From: DASRFA01 sp035651755
GTDB lineage: Bacteria; Desulfobacterota; Binatia; UBA12015
Direction: 5' to 3'
NCBI GenBank assembly: GCA_035651755.1
Contig: DASRFA010000040.1
Span: 124,001 to 188,000 of the forward strand
DNA length: 64,000 bases
Part shown: positions 42,539 through 50,539 of the stretch, piece by piece
Numbering within the stretch: position 1 is the first letter of the stretch
Layout: every line of letters begins with the position of its first letter
Translations under genes and position numbers: made by a program
The notes under the pieces: model-generated
The model's database searches: none
Seen by the model: only the letters and a program-made list of their open reading frames with translations
What the model was told of the DNA's origin: nothing

Positions 42539-43027
42539 ATGACGACATTCGCTGAAGACCGACTCGTCCGACGGCTCGCCACGCTGGCCGTGCTCGCGAT
42601 GATCGCGGGATGCGCCGGGAGCCGCGTGCAGCTCGGAATGAACGCGGTCAAGAACAAGACGCCGGTCGCATCGATCGAGATGCACGAGGTCCAGGCCGCG
42701 TACATGGGAAGCGCATCCGGCGGAGCCGGCACGCTCTTCTACCAGGGACAGGAGTACCCGTTCGACGTCGGCGCGCTCGGCGTCGGCGGCATCGGCCTCT
42801 CGACGGTCGAGGCGACGGGCGAGGTATACGACATGCAGAACCTGTCGCAGTTCCCCGGCACCTACGGCCAGGCGCGCTACGGCTTCGCGCTCGGGACCGA
42901 GAGCCGGGGCGACCTCTGGCTCCAGAACGAGGCCGGCGTGATCCTCCACCTGAACGCGAAGCGGACGGGCCTCATGCTGACGCTCGGTGGCGACGCGGTC
43001 GTCATCAAGTTCACACAACCGCAGTGA
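42539..43027 (+). CDS. Lipoprotein of unknown function
   Basis: A 162-residue lipoprotein (lipobox IAGC, Cys26). The mature part is beta-rich, with GALGVGGIGLSTVEATGEVY and FALGTESRGDLWLQNEAG; this reminds me of EipA/DUF1134-like envelope proteins, but I cannot place it. GAGAGGAGAAC stands eight bases before ATG 42539, a clear ribosome site, and it is 28 bp after pqiC, so it probably belongs to the Pqi operon. Envelope maintenance is a reasonable guess. Confidence 0.65.
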   Translation: MTTFAEDRLVRRLATLAVLAMIAGCAGSRVQLGMNAVKNKTPVASIEMHEVQAAYMGSASGGAGTLFYQGQEYPFDVGALGVGGIGLSTVEATGEVYDMQNLSQFPGTYGQARYGFALGTESRGDLWLQNEAGVILHLNAKRTGLMLTLGGDAVVIKFTQPQ

Positions 43028-43035
43028 AGCGGCGG

Positions 43036-43061
43036 CGCCGCTGCGCGCAGCCGCAGCGGCG
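43036..43061. terminator. Perfect 10-bp stem hairpin between convergent genes
   Basis: CGCCGCTGCG (43036-43045) pairs fully with CGCAGCGGCG (43052-43061) over a six-base loop. It sits in the 44-bp gap between the convergent Pqi-operon lipoprotein and the phosphoesterase gene. No T-run follows, but the position suggests bidirectional termination. Confidence 0.6.
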
Positions 43062-43071
43062 TCCGGAGCGC

Positions 43072-44259
43072 TCACGACGTCGGGCGAAGGAGGTCGAGCA
43101 GCGGGACCGCCTCCGGCGGCGTCCGGTGCATGGCGCCGTCGACCATGAACAGGGAAGCGCTCGCCGCGTCGTCGGGCGGGCGCTCGCCGGCCCAGCGCGC
43201 GTAGCGGACGTCTTCCCCGCGCACCGATAGAAGACGCACGCGCGGCTGCTCGTCGCGGCGGTCGGCGACGACCCAGCGCGCGAGCTCGGCGACGCACTTC
43301 TCGTGCGACGTATGGCCGCACACCTGCACGAGACCGCGCGGCAGCGAGCGCGGATCGAAGCGGCGCGGACGCTGCGAGTCGAAGCGCCACGCCGCATCCG
43401 CGGATGCGTCGTCGGGATCCGCCGGCCGGTGGTAGAGGAGGCCGCCGCCCTCGCGGCCGGCGACGCCGGCGACGTGGAGCGGCGCCAGGTCGAGCGCGGC
43501 CGACTCGCCGCTCCGCCAGGCGTCCCGAACCTTCTCGACGGCGCGCGCGAGCAAGGCGTTCAGCGCGGACGCGAGCGCGGCCGGCGACGCGTCCTCCGCG
43601 AAGCCGAGGAGCGCGATCTCCCGCAGCGTGAGCGCGCCGTGCGTCGCGAGCACCGGCACGTCGGGCCAGCGCGCGAGCCGGGCGGCGACCGCGAGCCGGA
43701 ACCGACCCGCGAGGAGCAGCTCGCGCACCAGGTCGCGCTGCTCGGTCGAATACGACGCGAAGTCGCGCAGCGCGAGCTCGGGCGTCGGGATGTCGGGGAA
43801 CCGCCCGGCGAAGGCGTCGCGGAGACCGGCGGCGCGCCCGCGCCGCCGCGCCGCGGCTGCCCCCGGCGGGCTTTCGTCTTCGGCCTCCGCGCGCGCGATC
43901 TCGCCCGCGAGCGCACGCGCTTCCGCGAAGCGGTCGTCGTCGAGGCCGACCAGCTCGACCACCCGGCAGGCGTCGTGGTTCCCGAGGAGGAGGGTGACGC
44001 GCTCTTCCGGCTGCTCGCAGAGCCAGCGGAGGACCACGACGCCCTCGCGCCCGACCGACCGCTGATCCGCGCCCGGGCCGGGCGGGTAGTCGAAGTGGTC
44101 GCCGAGCGAGACGAGGTGGACGCCGGGCCGGAGCCGACGGCGCTCGTCGATCGCGCCGTGCGCAGCGAGGACGCCGAAGAACCGCTCCGCCGGCGCCTGT
44201 GGATCACCGATCGCGAGCCAGCGCTCGCGATCGCTCGCCGCGCCCGTCCCCGCCGTCAG
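43072..44259 (-). CDS. Metallophosphoesterase family protein
   Basis: A 395-residue calcineurin-type phosphoesterase. Metal-ligand motifs appear in order: GDPQ (first motif, normally DxH), LGDHFDYPPG (GDxxD), LLGNHD (GNHD), ATHG and VCGHTSHE (GHxxH). The first His is replaced by Gln. Residues about 125-215 contain an Arg/Ala-rich insertion. No ATG, GTG or TTG lies at a plausible position; the frame begins at CTG 44259, overlapping the stop of ccr (CTGA). Substrate unknown; the fold is shared by protein phosphatases and diadenosine tetraphosphate hydrolases. Translational coupling to ccr suggests joint expression. Confidence 0.75.
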   Translation of the reverse strand: MTAGTGAASDRERWLAIGDPQAPAERFFGVLAAHGAIDERRRLRPGVHLVSLGDHFDYPPGPGADQRSVGREGVVVLRWLCEQPEERVTLLLGNHDACRVVELVGLDDDRFAEARALAGEIARAEAEDESPPGAAAARRRGRAAGLRDAFAGRFPDIPTPELALRDFASYSTEQRDLVRELLLAGRFRLAVAARLARWPDVPVLATHGALTLREIALLGFAEDASPAALASALNALLARAVEKVRDAWRSGESAALDLAPLHVAGVAGREGGGLLYHRPADPDDASADAAWRFDSQRPRRFDPRSLPRGLVQVCGHTSHEKCVAELARWVVADRRDEQPRVRLLSVRGEDVRYARWAGERPPDDAASASLFMVDGAMHRTPPEAVPLLDLLRPTS

Positions 44260-45500
44260 GCCTTCCCGAGCCCCGTGCGCGGGGCGCCGACGAGGCAGGC
44301 CATGTTCCCGTGCGGGTGGCGGTTTTCGTACATCGCCTGGTGGACGCGCGGGATGTCCTCGAAGCGGCCGACCTCCGAGAGGCATGGATCGACGAGGCCC
44401 TTCGTCACCATGTCGTTCAGCGCGGTCGCCTGCTCGTCGTTCGCGAAGTGCGACCCCTGGAAGCGCTTCTGGCGCATCCAGAGGTAGCGCAGGTCGGCGA
44501 CCGCGTTGTAGCCGGTCGTGCCGGCGCAGATGACGACCATGCCGCCCGTGTCGCAGACGAAGATCGACGTCGGCACGGTGTCCTCGCCGGGATGCTCGAA
44601 GACGATGCGCGGGCTCTTGCGCTCGCCGACGACGTCCCAGAGCGCCGATCCGAACGCGCGCGCGCCCTTCACCCACTCGCCGTAGGCGGCGGTGTCCTTC
44701 CAGTGCGGCATCATCCCCCAGTGCTTGAAGTTCTTCCGGTTGATGGTGCCCTTCGCGCCGAGCTTGACGCAGAAGTCGTGCTTCTCCGGCCCGGAGATCA
44801 CGGCGACCGGCGTCGCGCCCTTCGCCTTCGCGATCTGGATCGCCTGGCAGCCGAGGCCGCCCGCGCCGCCCCAGACGAGGACCACGTCGCCCTCGCGCAC
44901 GGTGTGCGGCGGCCAGCCCATGAGCATGCGGTAGGCGGTCGCTCCGACGAGCATGTAGGCTGCGGACGCCTCCCACGTCAGGTGCTTCGGCCGCGGGAGG
45001 CACTGGTGAGCCTGGGCCTTCGTGAACTGCGCGAAGCTTCCCCAGTTGCTCTCGTAGCCCCAGATCCGGAACGTCGGGCTGAACATCGGGTCCTCGCCCG
45101 AGCGGACGAGCGCGTCGTTCCGGTCCCACATCCCGCAGTGGACGACGACCTCGTCCCCGACCTTCAGGTTCTTCACGTCGGAGCCGACCTTGTAGACGAT
45201 CCCGGACGCGTCGCTGCCGCCGATGTGGAACCCGGTGTCGTCGCCTTCGCGCTGGCGCGCCTTGATGACGTCGACGGGGGTGCCGAGCGACGCCCAGACG
45301 TTGTTGTAGTTGATGCCGGCCGCCATCACGTAGACGAGCACCTCGTCCGGCTTGATCTCCGGCACCGCGACGCGCTCGATCTGGAAGCCCTTCATCGGCT
45401 CGCCGAAGCGGTCGGGCCGGATGAGCTGCGCGTACATCTCCGCTGGGACGGTCCCGAGCGGGGGCTGCTCGCCGACCTCGTAGATCTGGGGTTGGGCCAT
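44256..45500 (-). CDS. ccr: Crotonyl-CoA carboxylase/reductase
   Basis: A 414-residue medium-chain reductase. The N-terminal GINYNNVWASLG, the WGYESNWGSFAQF region and GSHFANDEQA near the C-terminus match Ccr, including the Asn, Glu and His reported to hold CO2 in the active site; the residue before the Glu is Tyr where Kitasatospora has Phe. NADPH is bound by VWGGAGGLG. Ccr reductively carboxylates crotonyl-CoA to ethylmalonyl-CoA, the key step of the ethylmalonyl-CoA pathway, and supplies extender units. It is followed by the coupled phosphoesterase and preceded by a glyoxalase-II-like gene and a cobalamin adenosyltransferase, fitting B12-dependent mutases in the same pathway. Confidence 0.93.
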   Translation of the reverse strand: MAQPQIYEVGEQPPLGTVPAEMYAQLIRPDRFGEPMKGFQIERVAVPEIKPDEVLVYVMAAGINYNNVWASLGTPVDVIKARQREGDDTGFHIGGSDASGIVYKVGSDVKNLKVGDEVVVHCGMWDRNDALVRSGEDPMFSPTFRIWGYESNWGSFAQFTKAQAHQCLPRPKHLTWEASAAYMLVGATAYRMLMGWPPHTVREGDVVLVWGGAGGLGCQAIQIAKAKGATPVAVISGPEKHDFCVKLGAKGTINRKNFKHWGMMPHWKDTAAYGEWVKGARAFGSALWDVVGERKSPRIVFEHPGEDTVPTSIFVCDTGGMVVICAGTTGYNAVADLRYLWMRQKRFQGSHFANDEQATALNDMVTKGLVDPCLSEVGRFEDIPRVHQAMYENRHPHGNMACLVGAPRTGLGKA

Positions 45501-45531
45501 GGTCGTCTCCTCGGGCCGTGGCGCGCTGCGC

Positions 45532-46218
45532 TCAGTAGCCCATCAATCGGAGGAAGTCGTCCAGTCGATCGAAGCGCATGTACGGATTGCGCCGCTGCTC
45601 GTCTCCGATCGTCGACGTCGGGCGGTCGGCGTAGTTGTGGCCGGGGTAGAGGACGGTCTCGGGCGGGAGCGCCTTCAGCGTCTCGTTCAGGCTCCGCCAG
45701 AGGTCCTCCGGGCTGCTGCCCGGCAGGTCGACGCGGCCGCACGAGCCGATGAAGAGGGTGTCGCCGGACACGAGGTTGCCGTCGACCAGGAAGCACTGCG
45801 ACCCCGGCGTGTGACCCGGCGTGTGGAGCAGCTTGATCTTCAGGTCGCCGACCGCGACCTCGTCGCCGGCCTCGTTCAGGACGAGGTCGGAGGAGGACAG
45901 CCCGGCGACACGATGCGCGAACGGCGCCTCGCTCTTGTGCAGGTGGATCTTGACGGGGAGTCGCCCGACGAGCTCGGCGGCACCCGTGATCTGCATTCCC
46001 ATCATCGAGCCGCCGAGGTGGTCCGGGTGGAAGTGCGTGACGAGCGCGGCCTTGATCGCCATGCCGTCCCGCTCGGCCATCGCGATCAGGCCGTCGACGT
46101 CCCAGGCGGCGTCGATCACGACTGCCTCGCGCTTCTCGCGGTCGCCGACGAGGTAGGCGTAGTTCTGCATCGGTCCGACTTCGATCTGGCGCAGATAGAG
46201 GCGCGAGCCTTCCGCCAT
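45532..46218 (-). CDS. MBL-fold hydrolase (glyoxalase II-like)
   Basis: A 228-residue metallo-beta-lactamase-fold protein with VTHFHPDHLGG (HxHxDH), LLHTPGHTPGS (His), SGDTLFIGS (Asp) and YPGHNYAD (His), the full dinuclear metal set of hydroxyacylglutathione hydrolase and thioesterase relatives. The substrate is probably a thioester, plausible near ccr. It starts one base past the stop of the adenosyltransferase gene, suggesting an operon. ATG at 46218; GGAGGGATAGG precedes it on the minus strand. Confidence 0.87.
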   Translation of the reverse strand: MAEGSRLYLRQIEVGPMQNYAYLVGDREKREAVVIDAAWDVDGLIAMAERDGMAIKAALVTHFHPDHLGGSMMGMQITGAAELVGRLPVKIHLHKSEAPFAHRVAGLSSSDLVLNEAGDEVAVGDLKIKLLHTPGHTPGSQCFLVDGNLVSGDTLFIGSCGRVDLPGSSPEDLWRSLNETLKALPPETVLYPGHNYADRPTSTIGDEQRRNPYMRFDRLDDFLRLMGY

Positions 46219-46219
46219 C

Positions 46220-46903
46220 CTATCCCTCCTTGCTTCCGCTTCGGGGTGCGGAAGCGGGCGCCGTCGCGCCCTCCGCGGGCCGGCCGAGATGAAGCCCGCG
46301 CTCCCAGAGGTACTCCGGCTGGCCCGAGCGCTTCGCGATCCAGCGCGACAGCACGAACAGCAGATCGGACAGCCGGTTCAGGTACTTGACGGCGTCCTCG
46401 CCGATCTCCTCGACCGCCGCGAGGCGCAGCACGTCGCGCTCGGCGCGCCGGCAGACCGTCCGCGCCTGATGGAGGAACGCCCCGACCTTGCCGCCTCCCG
46501 GGAGGATGAACGACTTGAGCGGCTCGAGGTCCTCCTGGCACCGGTCGATGAGATGCTCGAGCTCGGTCACCTGCGCCTCGCCCACGCGGTGCATCCCCGG
46601 GTACTCGCCGCCCGGCGGCGTCGCGAGCTCGCTCCCGAGGTCGAAGAGCTCGTTCTGGAGCCGCTTCAGCACGTCCTCAAGCTCGGCGGCCGTCCGGGCG
46701 ACCGGCTCGCGACCCGCGGCGCCCGCCTCCGCGAGCAGCTCTTCGTTGAACGTCCGGGCGAGGCCCAGCACGGAGTTCAGCTCGTCGACGGTGCCGTACG
46801 CCTCGACGCGCGGCGAATCCTTCCGGACGGCGGCGCCGCCCACGAGGTGCGTCATCCCGCGGTCGCCGGTGCGGGTGTAGACGCGGTTGATTCGGATCGC
46901 CAT
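46220..46903 (-). CDS. PduO-type cob(I)alamin adenosyltransferase
   Basis: A 227-residue protein with the PduO/MMAB signature: VYTRTGDRGMTHL at residues 8-20, VEAYGTVDELNS (about 33-44) and PGGGKVGAFLHQARTVCRRAERD. It transfers the 5'-deoxyadenosyl group of ATP to cob(I)alamin, making coenzyme B12 for methylmalonyl- or ethylmalonyl-CoA mutases. It is first of a minus-strand run with the MBL hydrolase, ccr and the phosphoesterase. The last 25 residues form an Ala/Ser-rich tail. Confidence 0.93.
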   Translation of the reverse strand: MAIRINRVYTRTGDRGMTHLVGGAAVRKDSPRVEAYGTVDELNSVLGLARTFNEELLAEAGAAGREPVARTAAELEDVLKRLQNELFDLGSELATPPGGEYPGMHRVGEAQVTELEHLIDRCQEDLEPLKSFILPGGGKVGAFLHQARTVCRRAERDVLRLAAVEEIGEDAVKYLNRLSDLLFVLSRWIAKRSGQPEYLWERGLHLGRPAEGATAPASAPRSGSKEG

Positions 46904-46966
46904 CGCTCGTCTCGTCGGCCGCTTGCGGTCGATGCCGCCGGCGGCCGAGTCCCAGGACTCGGAGTC

Positions 46967-48079
46967 CTAGCGCCCGCAGCGCTCGCGCACCAGGCTCACC
47001 AGGCGGGCCGGGTCGATCGGCTTCTTGAACAGCACGCCGTCGAGACCGGCGAGCTTCGAGCGCTTGATGATGTGGTCGCGGTCGTAGAAGAACGCGGTCA
47101 TCAGGACGACCGGCGTCTTCGGGTGCCGCTCGCGGACCGTCATGTACACGTCGTAGCCGTCGACGTCCGGCATCACGACGTCGCTCAGGACGAAATCGAA
47201 GGTCCGCTCCTCCAGGATGCGACGGGCCTCCGCGCCCGACGTCGCGGTCGTGACGTCGGTGCCCTGGGTGGCGAGGATCCCGGCGACGGAGTGGCAGACG
47301 GCGAGGTCGTCGTCGACGACGAGGACCCGAAGCCCGGCGAGCGGGCGATCGGTCGGGACGACGGACGCGCTCTCGGTCTGGAACGATCCCTCTCCCGGCT
47401 GGTCCTCCGCCGGCGTCGGCATGCGGAGGTCGGCCATCAGGGTTCCCGGCAGGTACTCGCGCGTCCCGTACTCGCCGGCGCCCGCCATGTCGGTCAAGCG
47501 GTTCACGATGCGCCGGATCTGGCCCACGCTCGACTCGATCGAGTCCAGCCGCTCGCACTGGACGTCGAAGCCGTCGCCGGCCTCGTCGGCGCGCAGGTCG
47601 TGCCCGACGAGCGCGACGTTGTTCAGGATCGCGGCGAGCGGGTTGTTGATCTCGTGCGCGACGCCGATCGCGATCTCGCCGAGCGTCACCAGCTGGTCCT
47701 GGCGGTGGATCTCCCGCAGGTCCTTCGCGAACCCGATCGAGCCGATCTCGGCGCCGTGCTCGTCGTAGATCAGCGAGCCCGAGATCGCGACCGCAATCTT
47801 CTCGCCGCTCCGCGTGACGAACACGGTCTGGAAGTTCTTGACCTTGCCGGGCCCGTCGATCATCGGATCGCGCATGGCGCGCATCACCGCGCGCGCCTCG
47901 TCGAGCGACGGGTAGAAGACCTGGACGTGTCGTCCGCGCACCTCGTCCGGCGTGTAGCCGAGCGCCGTGCGGGCACCGTCGTTATAGAAGATCACCTCGC
48001 CACGTCGGTCGACGGCGACGACGATGTCGGGCGAGTCCTCGAGGAGTCGTTCGAAGTAGATCGGAGGGAGAGCCGACAT
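46967..48079 (-). CDS. PAS/DHp/receiver protein without kinase ATPase domain
   Basis: A 370-residue signalling protein. Residues 5-130: PAS domain with its PAC part (GYTPDEVRGRHVQVFYP; FVTRSGEKIAVA). Residues about 133-200: dimerisation/phosphoacceptor helix pair with the H-box GVAHEINNPLAAI. The expected HATPase_c domain is missing: after about 50 residues of linker comes a receiver domain (about 250-368) with LVVDDD, the phospho-Asp in FVLSDVVMPD and KK near the end. It therefore cannot phosphorylate itself with ATP; it may be phosphorylated in trans or work as a phosphotransfer scaffold. It is divergent from a lipoprotein gene (21-bp gap). Confidence 0.85.
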   Translation of the reverse strand: MSALPPIYFERLLEDSPDIVVAVDRRGEVIFYNDGARTALGYTPDEVRGRHVQVFYPSLDEARAVMRAMRDPMIDGPGKVKNFQTVFVTRSGEKIAVAISGSLIYDEHGAEIGSIGFAKDLREIHRQDQLVTLGEIAIGVAHEINNPLAAILNNVALVGHDLRADEAGDGFDVQCERLDSIESSVGQIRRIVNRLTDMAGAGEYGTREYLPGTLMADLRMPTPAEDQPGEGSFQTESASVVPTDRPLAGLRVLVVDDDLAVCHSVAGILATQGTDVTTATSGAEARRILEERTFDFVLSDVVMPDVDGYDVYMTVRERHPKTPVVLMTAFFYDRDHIIKRSKLAGLDGVLFKKPIDPARLVSLVRERCGR

Positions 48080-48100
48080 GACATTCCGCGGGCTCCGGTG

Positions 48101-48547
48101 ATGCTAAGAACCAGCACCGGCACGGTCAAGGCGAGGGTCCCGACCATCGCGATCGCGCTCGGGCTGGCCGCGGCGACGCTCCTGTCCGGCTGCTACTGGC
48201 GGCGCTATCCGAAGCTCGTCGAGACGCACCTGACGGTGCTGCTCGAGTTCGCGGCGAAGCTCCAGGCGCTCGCCGACGACCGCGAAACCGTCCCTGCGGA
48301 GCGCTGGGGCGAGTTCACGTACCCGCTCGAGCGCGCGCGCGACTTCTCCCGGATCGCGGCGCGGCGGTTCGCCGACCGGCGCTCCCTCGCGAGCTTCGAT
48401 CGGACGGTCGAGGCCTACGCGGATCTCGTCGCGGACCCGCGCATCCTGGAGCGGTCGGACGCCGCCGCGGAGGTCGCACGGCGCGTGGTCGAGCTTCGGA
48501 CGCTCGCCGACCAGACGCGCGCCGACCTGGCCCGCGAGACCTCGTAG
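48101..48547 (+). CDS. Lipoprotein of unknown function
   Basis: A 148-residue lipoprotein (lipobox LLSGC, Cys31), then a helical region rich in Arg, Ala and Leu, with no recognised domain. ATG at 48101; GTG 48098 would add one residue. It is divergent from the PAS/receiver gene and convergent with folK (13 bp between stop codons). Confidence 0.6.
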   Translation: MLRTSTGTVKARVPTIAIALGLAAATLLSGCYWRRYPKLVETHLTVLLEFAAKLQALADDRETVPAERWGEFTYPLERARDFSRIAARRFADRRSLASFDRTVEAYADLVADPRILERSDAAAEVARRVVELRTLADQTRADLARETS

Positions 48548-48560
48548 GGTCACCGCGTGG

Positions 48561-49115
48561 TCAGTGGGGCGGCATCAAGGTGACGCGCTTCTTGTCCTCG
48601 GTCGTCGCGAGCATGCGCGACACGGTCTGACCGAGCTCCGGGTGGACGAGCTGTGGCGCCACCTCGGCGAGCGGCATCAGGACGAACCGCCGGCGCGCGA
48701 TCTCGGGATGCGGCACCTTGAGGGTCCGGGTCGTGATCACCTCGGTGTTGAAGAAGAGGATGTCGAGGTCGATGACGCGCGACACGTCCTTCTTTCCCTT
48801 CGGGGCCGGCTTCGCCGCCTTCGCGCCCTTCGCCGGCTTGGCGGGCGTCTTCGCCTTCGCGCGCTTCCGCCCCATGTTCTCCTCGATCGCGTTCAGGCGC
48901 TTCAGGAGGTCCTGGGGCGCGAGCTCGGTCTCGAACTCGAAGACCAGGTTCGCGAACCAGTTGCGGGCGGGCCCGTGCGGCTCGCTCTCGTACAGCGACG
49001 ACGTCCGGACGACGCGCGAGTTCGGGATCTCGGCGACCCGCTCGAGCGCTTCGGCAATGTTGGCCCTTCGGTCGCCCAGATTCGAGCCGACGCCAATGAA
49101 GGCCCGATGCGGCAT
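48561..49115 (-). CDS. folK: HPPK (6-hydroxymethyl-7,8-dihydropterin pyrophosphokinase) with Lys-rich insertion
   Basis: A 184-residue folate-biosynthesis enzyme. Family motifs are GVGSNLGDRRANI (start), SSLYESEPHG, and the signature VIDLDILFF. Between ENMGRKR and the signature lies a low-complexity Ala/Lys/Pro stretch of about 30 residues (about 99-128), which is not usual in the family, where this loop helps ATP and substrate binding. The start ATG 49115 is set by the normal MPHRAFIGVGS beginning; the longer upstream frame is antisense to the RRM gene region. Confidence 0.9.
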   Translation of the reverse strand: MPHRAFIGVGSNLGDRRANIAEALERVAEIPNSRVVRTSSLYESEPHGPARNWFANLVFEFETELAPQDLLKRLNAIEENMGRKRAKAKTPAKPAKGAKAAKPAPKGKKDVSRVIDLDILFFNTEVITTRTLKVPHPEIARRRFVLMPLAEVAPQLVHPELGQTVSRMLATTEDKKRVTLMPPH

Positions 49116-49416
49116 CGTGCGGCCCTTCCTCCCAACCTGCTCGCTTCGGCCGCTCGCTTCGCGCGGCAGCCTTCTCGCGCCCCGCCCGCAGCCCGTTTTC
49201 GGGCGCCCGTTTATCGAAGTTTGTTCGGGTCCACAACTCCGCGCACGTCGGCGGCCCCGCTGCTTGCCACCGAGCCGGAACGCGACTAGAAGCGCCACGA
49301 AACCATCCTCCAAAAAAGCCGAGCGTGCGCTGCGCGCGGCGGGCGTCGAGGGACGCCGACGGGGATCGAAGATGGGGGCAGACTCTGGCACCCCGACAGC
49401 GCGCAGGAGCACGAAC
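49116..49416. other. 301-bp intergenic region, no gene found
   Basis: Between folK and the RRM gene, which are divergent. It contains GCCCGTTTTCGGGC (49191-49204), a small hairpin followed by GCCCGTTTAT. An A-run CCAAAAAAGC is near 49310. The region may hold both promoters and, for the RRM gene, a structured 5' leader; I cannot assign a specific element. Confidence 0.35.
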
Positions 49417-49704
49417 GTGAGGCTTTTCGTCGGCAACCTTCCGTACAACGTTTCCAGCGAGGACCTCGAGCGTGCGTTCTCCGAGGCCGGCGCCGTCACC
49501 TCGGCGCGCGTCATCACCGATCGCGAGACCGGACAGTCGCGGGGCTTTGGATTCGTCGAGATGGCGTCGGCGGCCGACGGCCAGAAGGCGATCCACATGT
49601 GGAACGGCCAGGAGCTGAACGGCCGCGCTCTGACCGTCAACGAAGCGCGGCCTCCGGCCGAGGGCGGCGGTCGCGGCGGGCCGGGGAGGGGCCCGCGGCG
49701 CTGA
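49417..49704 (+). CDS. RRM-type RNA-binding protein
   Basis: A 95-residue protein, almost wholly one RNA-recognition motif: RNP2 LFVGNLPY (residues 3-10) and RNP1 RGFGFVEM (about 44-51), then a Gly/Arg-rich tail (GGGRGGPGRGPRR). Such short RRM proteins occur in cyanobacteria and many deltaproteobacteria and are often cold-induced. I prefer GTG 49417, which has AGGAG seven bases upstream and begins exactly at the fold; ATG 49372 would add 15 unconserved residues. Its long 5' intergenic region suggests post-transcriptional control. Confidence 0.88.
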   Translation: MRLFVGNLPYNVSSEDLERAFSEAGAVTSARVITDRETGQSRGFGFVEMASAADGQKAIHMWNGQELNGRALTVNEARPPAEGGGRGGPGRGPRR

Positions 49705-49718
49705 CGGCTCCCGCGGGC
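49691..49718. terminator. Hairpin between RRM gene and dapB
   Basis: GCCCGCGG (49691-49698) pairs with CCGCGGGC (49711-49718) over a 12-base loop that contains the RRM gene's stop codon. It separates two convergent genes and has no T-run. Confidence 0.5.
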
Positions 49719-49723
49719 GTCGC

Positions 49724-50539
49724 TCAGCGGTCGGACGCGAGCACGTCCCGCATCGCGTAGCGGCCGGGCGGCCGGCCGGCGAGCCAGAGCGCGGCGCGCA
49801 GCGCGCCGGCCGCGAAGGCCTCGCGGCTCTGCGAGCGGTGCGTGAGCTCGATGCGCTCGCCGGTGCCGAGGAAGTACACCGTGTGGTCCCCGACGGCGTC
49901 GCCGCCGCGCACGGCGAGCACGCCGATCTCCGCGTCCGGTCGCTCTCCGACGAGGCCCTGGCGCCCGTACGTGGCCCAGTCCGCGAGCAGCGCGCCGCGG
50001 CCCTCGGCGGCGGCGGCGGCGAGCGCGAGCGCGGTCCCGGACGGCGCGTCCTTCTTGCGGCGGTGGTGGATCTCCGTCACCTCGATGTCGAAAGACGGGC
50101 CGAGGCGGCGCGCCAGATCCCGCGCGGTCTCGAGCAGGACCGTGATGCCGACGCTCATGTTCGGCGCCTGCATGCACGGCACGCGGGCCGCAAGCGTCGC
50201 GAGCTCGCGCTCCTGCTCGGCGTCGAAGCCGGTCGTCCCGAGGACGACCGCGAGGCCCCGCTCCGCCGCCTCGCGCAGGTGGGCGAGCGACGGCTCGGGG
50301 GCCGAGAACTCGATCAGGACGGATCCGGGCGGGATCCCGTCGAGCCGGTCGCTCAAGACGACGCCGGCGGGCGGCCGCCCGACGAGCGTGCCAGCGTCGC
50401 TCCCGAGCTCGCGATGTCCGGGCGCTTCCAGCGCGCCGACCAGCTTCGCGCCCGGGTGATCGAGCGCGAGCGCGAGCAGCATCCGGCCCATCCGGCCGGC
50501 GGCTCCCGCGACCGCGACGCCGATCGGCGCGCCGCTCAC
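49724..50539 (-). CDS. dapB: 4-hydroxy-tetrahydrodipicolinate reductase
   Basis: A 271-residue DapB: NAD(P)H-binding GAAGRMGRML (residues about 12-21), the catalytic loop EIHHRRKKDAPSGTAL with HH and Lys, and GRQGLVGERPDAEIG. It reduces the DapA product in lysine/diaminopimelate synthesis. GTG 50539 overlaps the stop of dapA (GTGA); the ORF extension upstream is antisense to dapA's 3' region. The dapF-dapA-dapB order on the minus strand has all three coupled by four-base overlaps. Confidence 0.95.
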   Translation of the reverse strand: MSGAPIGVAVAGAAGRMGRMLLALALDHPGAKLVGALEAPGHRELGSDAGTLVGRPPAGVVLSDRLDGIPPGSVLIEFSAPEPSLAHLREAAERGLAVVLGTTGFDAEQERELATLAARVPCMQAPNMSVGITVLLETARDLARRLGPSFDIEVTEIHHRRKKDAPSGTALALAAAAAEGRGALLADWATYGRQGLVGERPDAEIGVLAVRGGDAVGDHTVYFLGTGERIELTHRSQSREAFAAGALRAALWLAGRPPGRYAMRDVLASDR

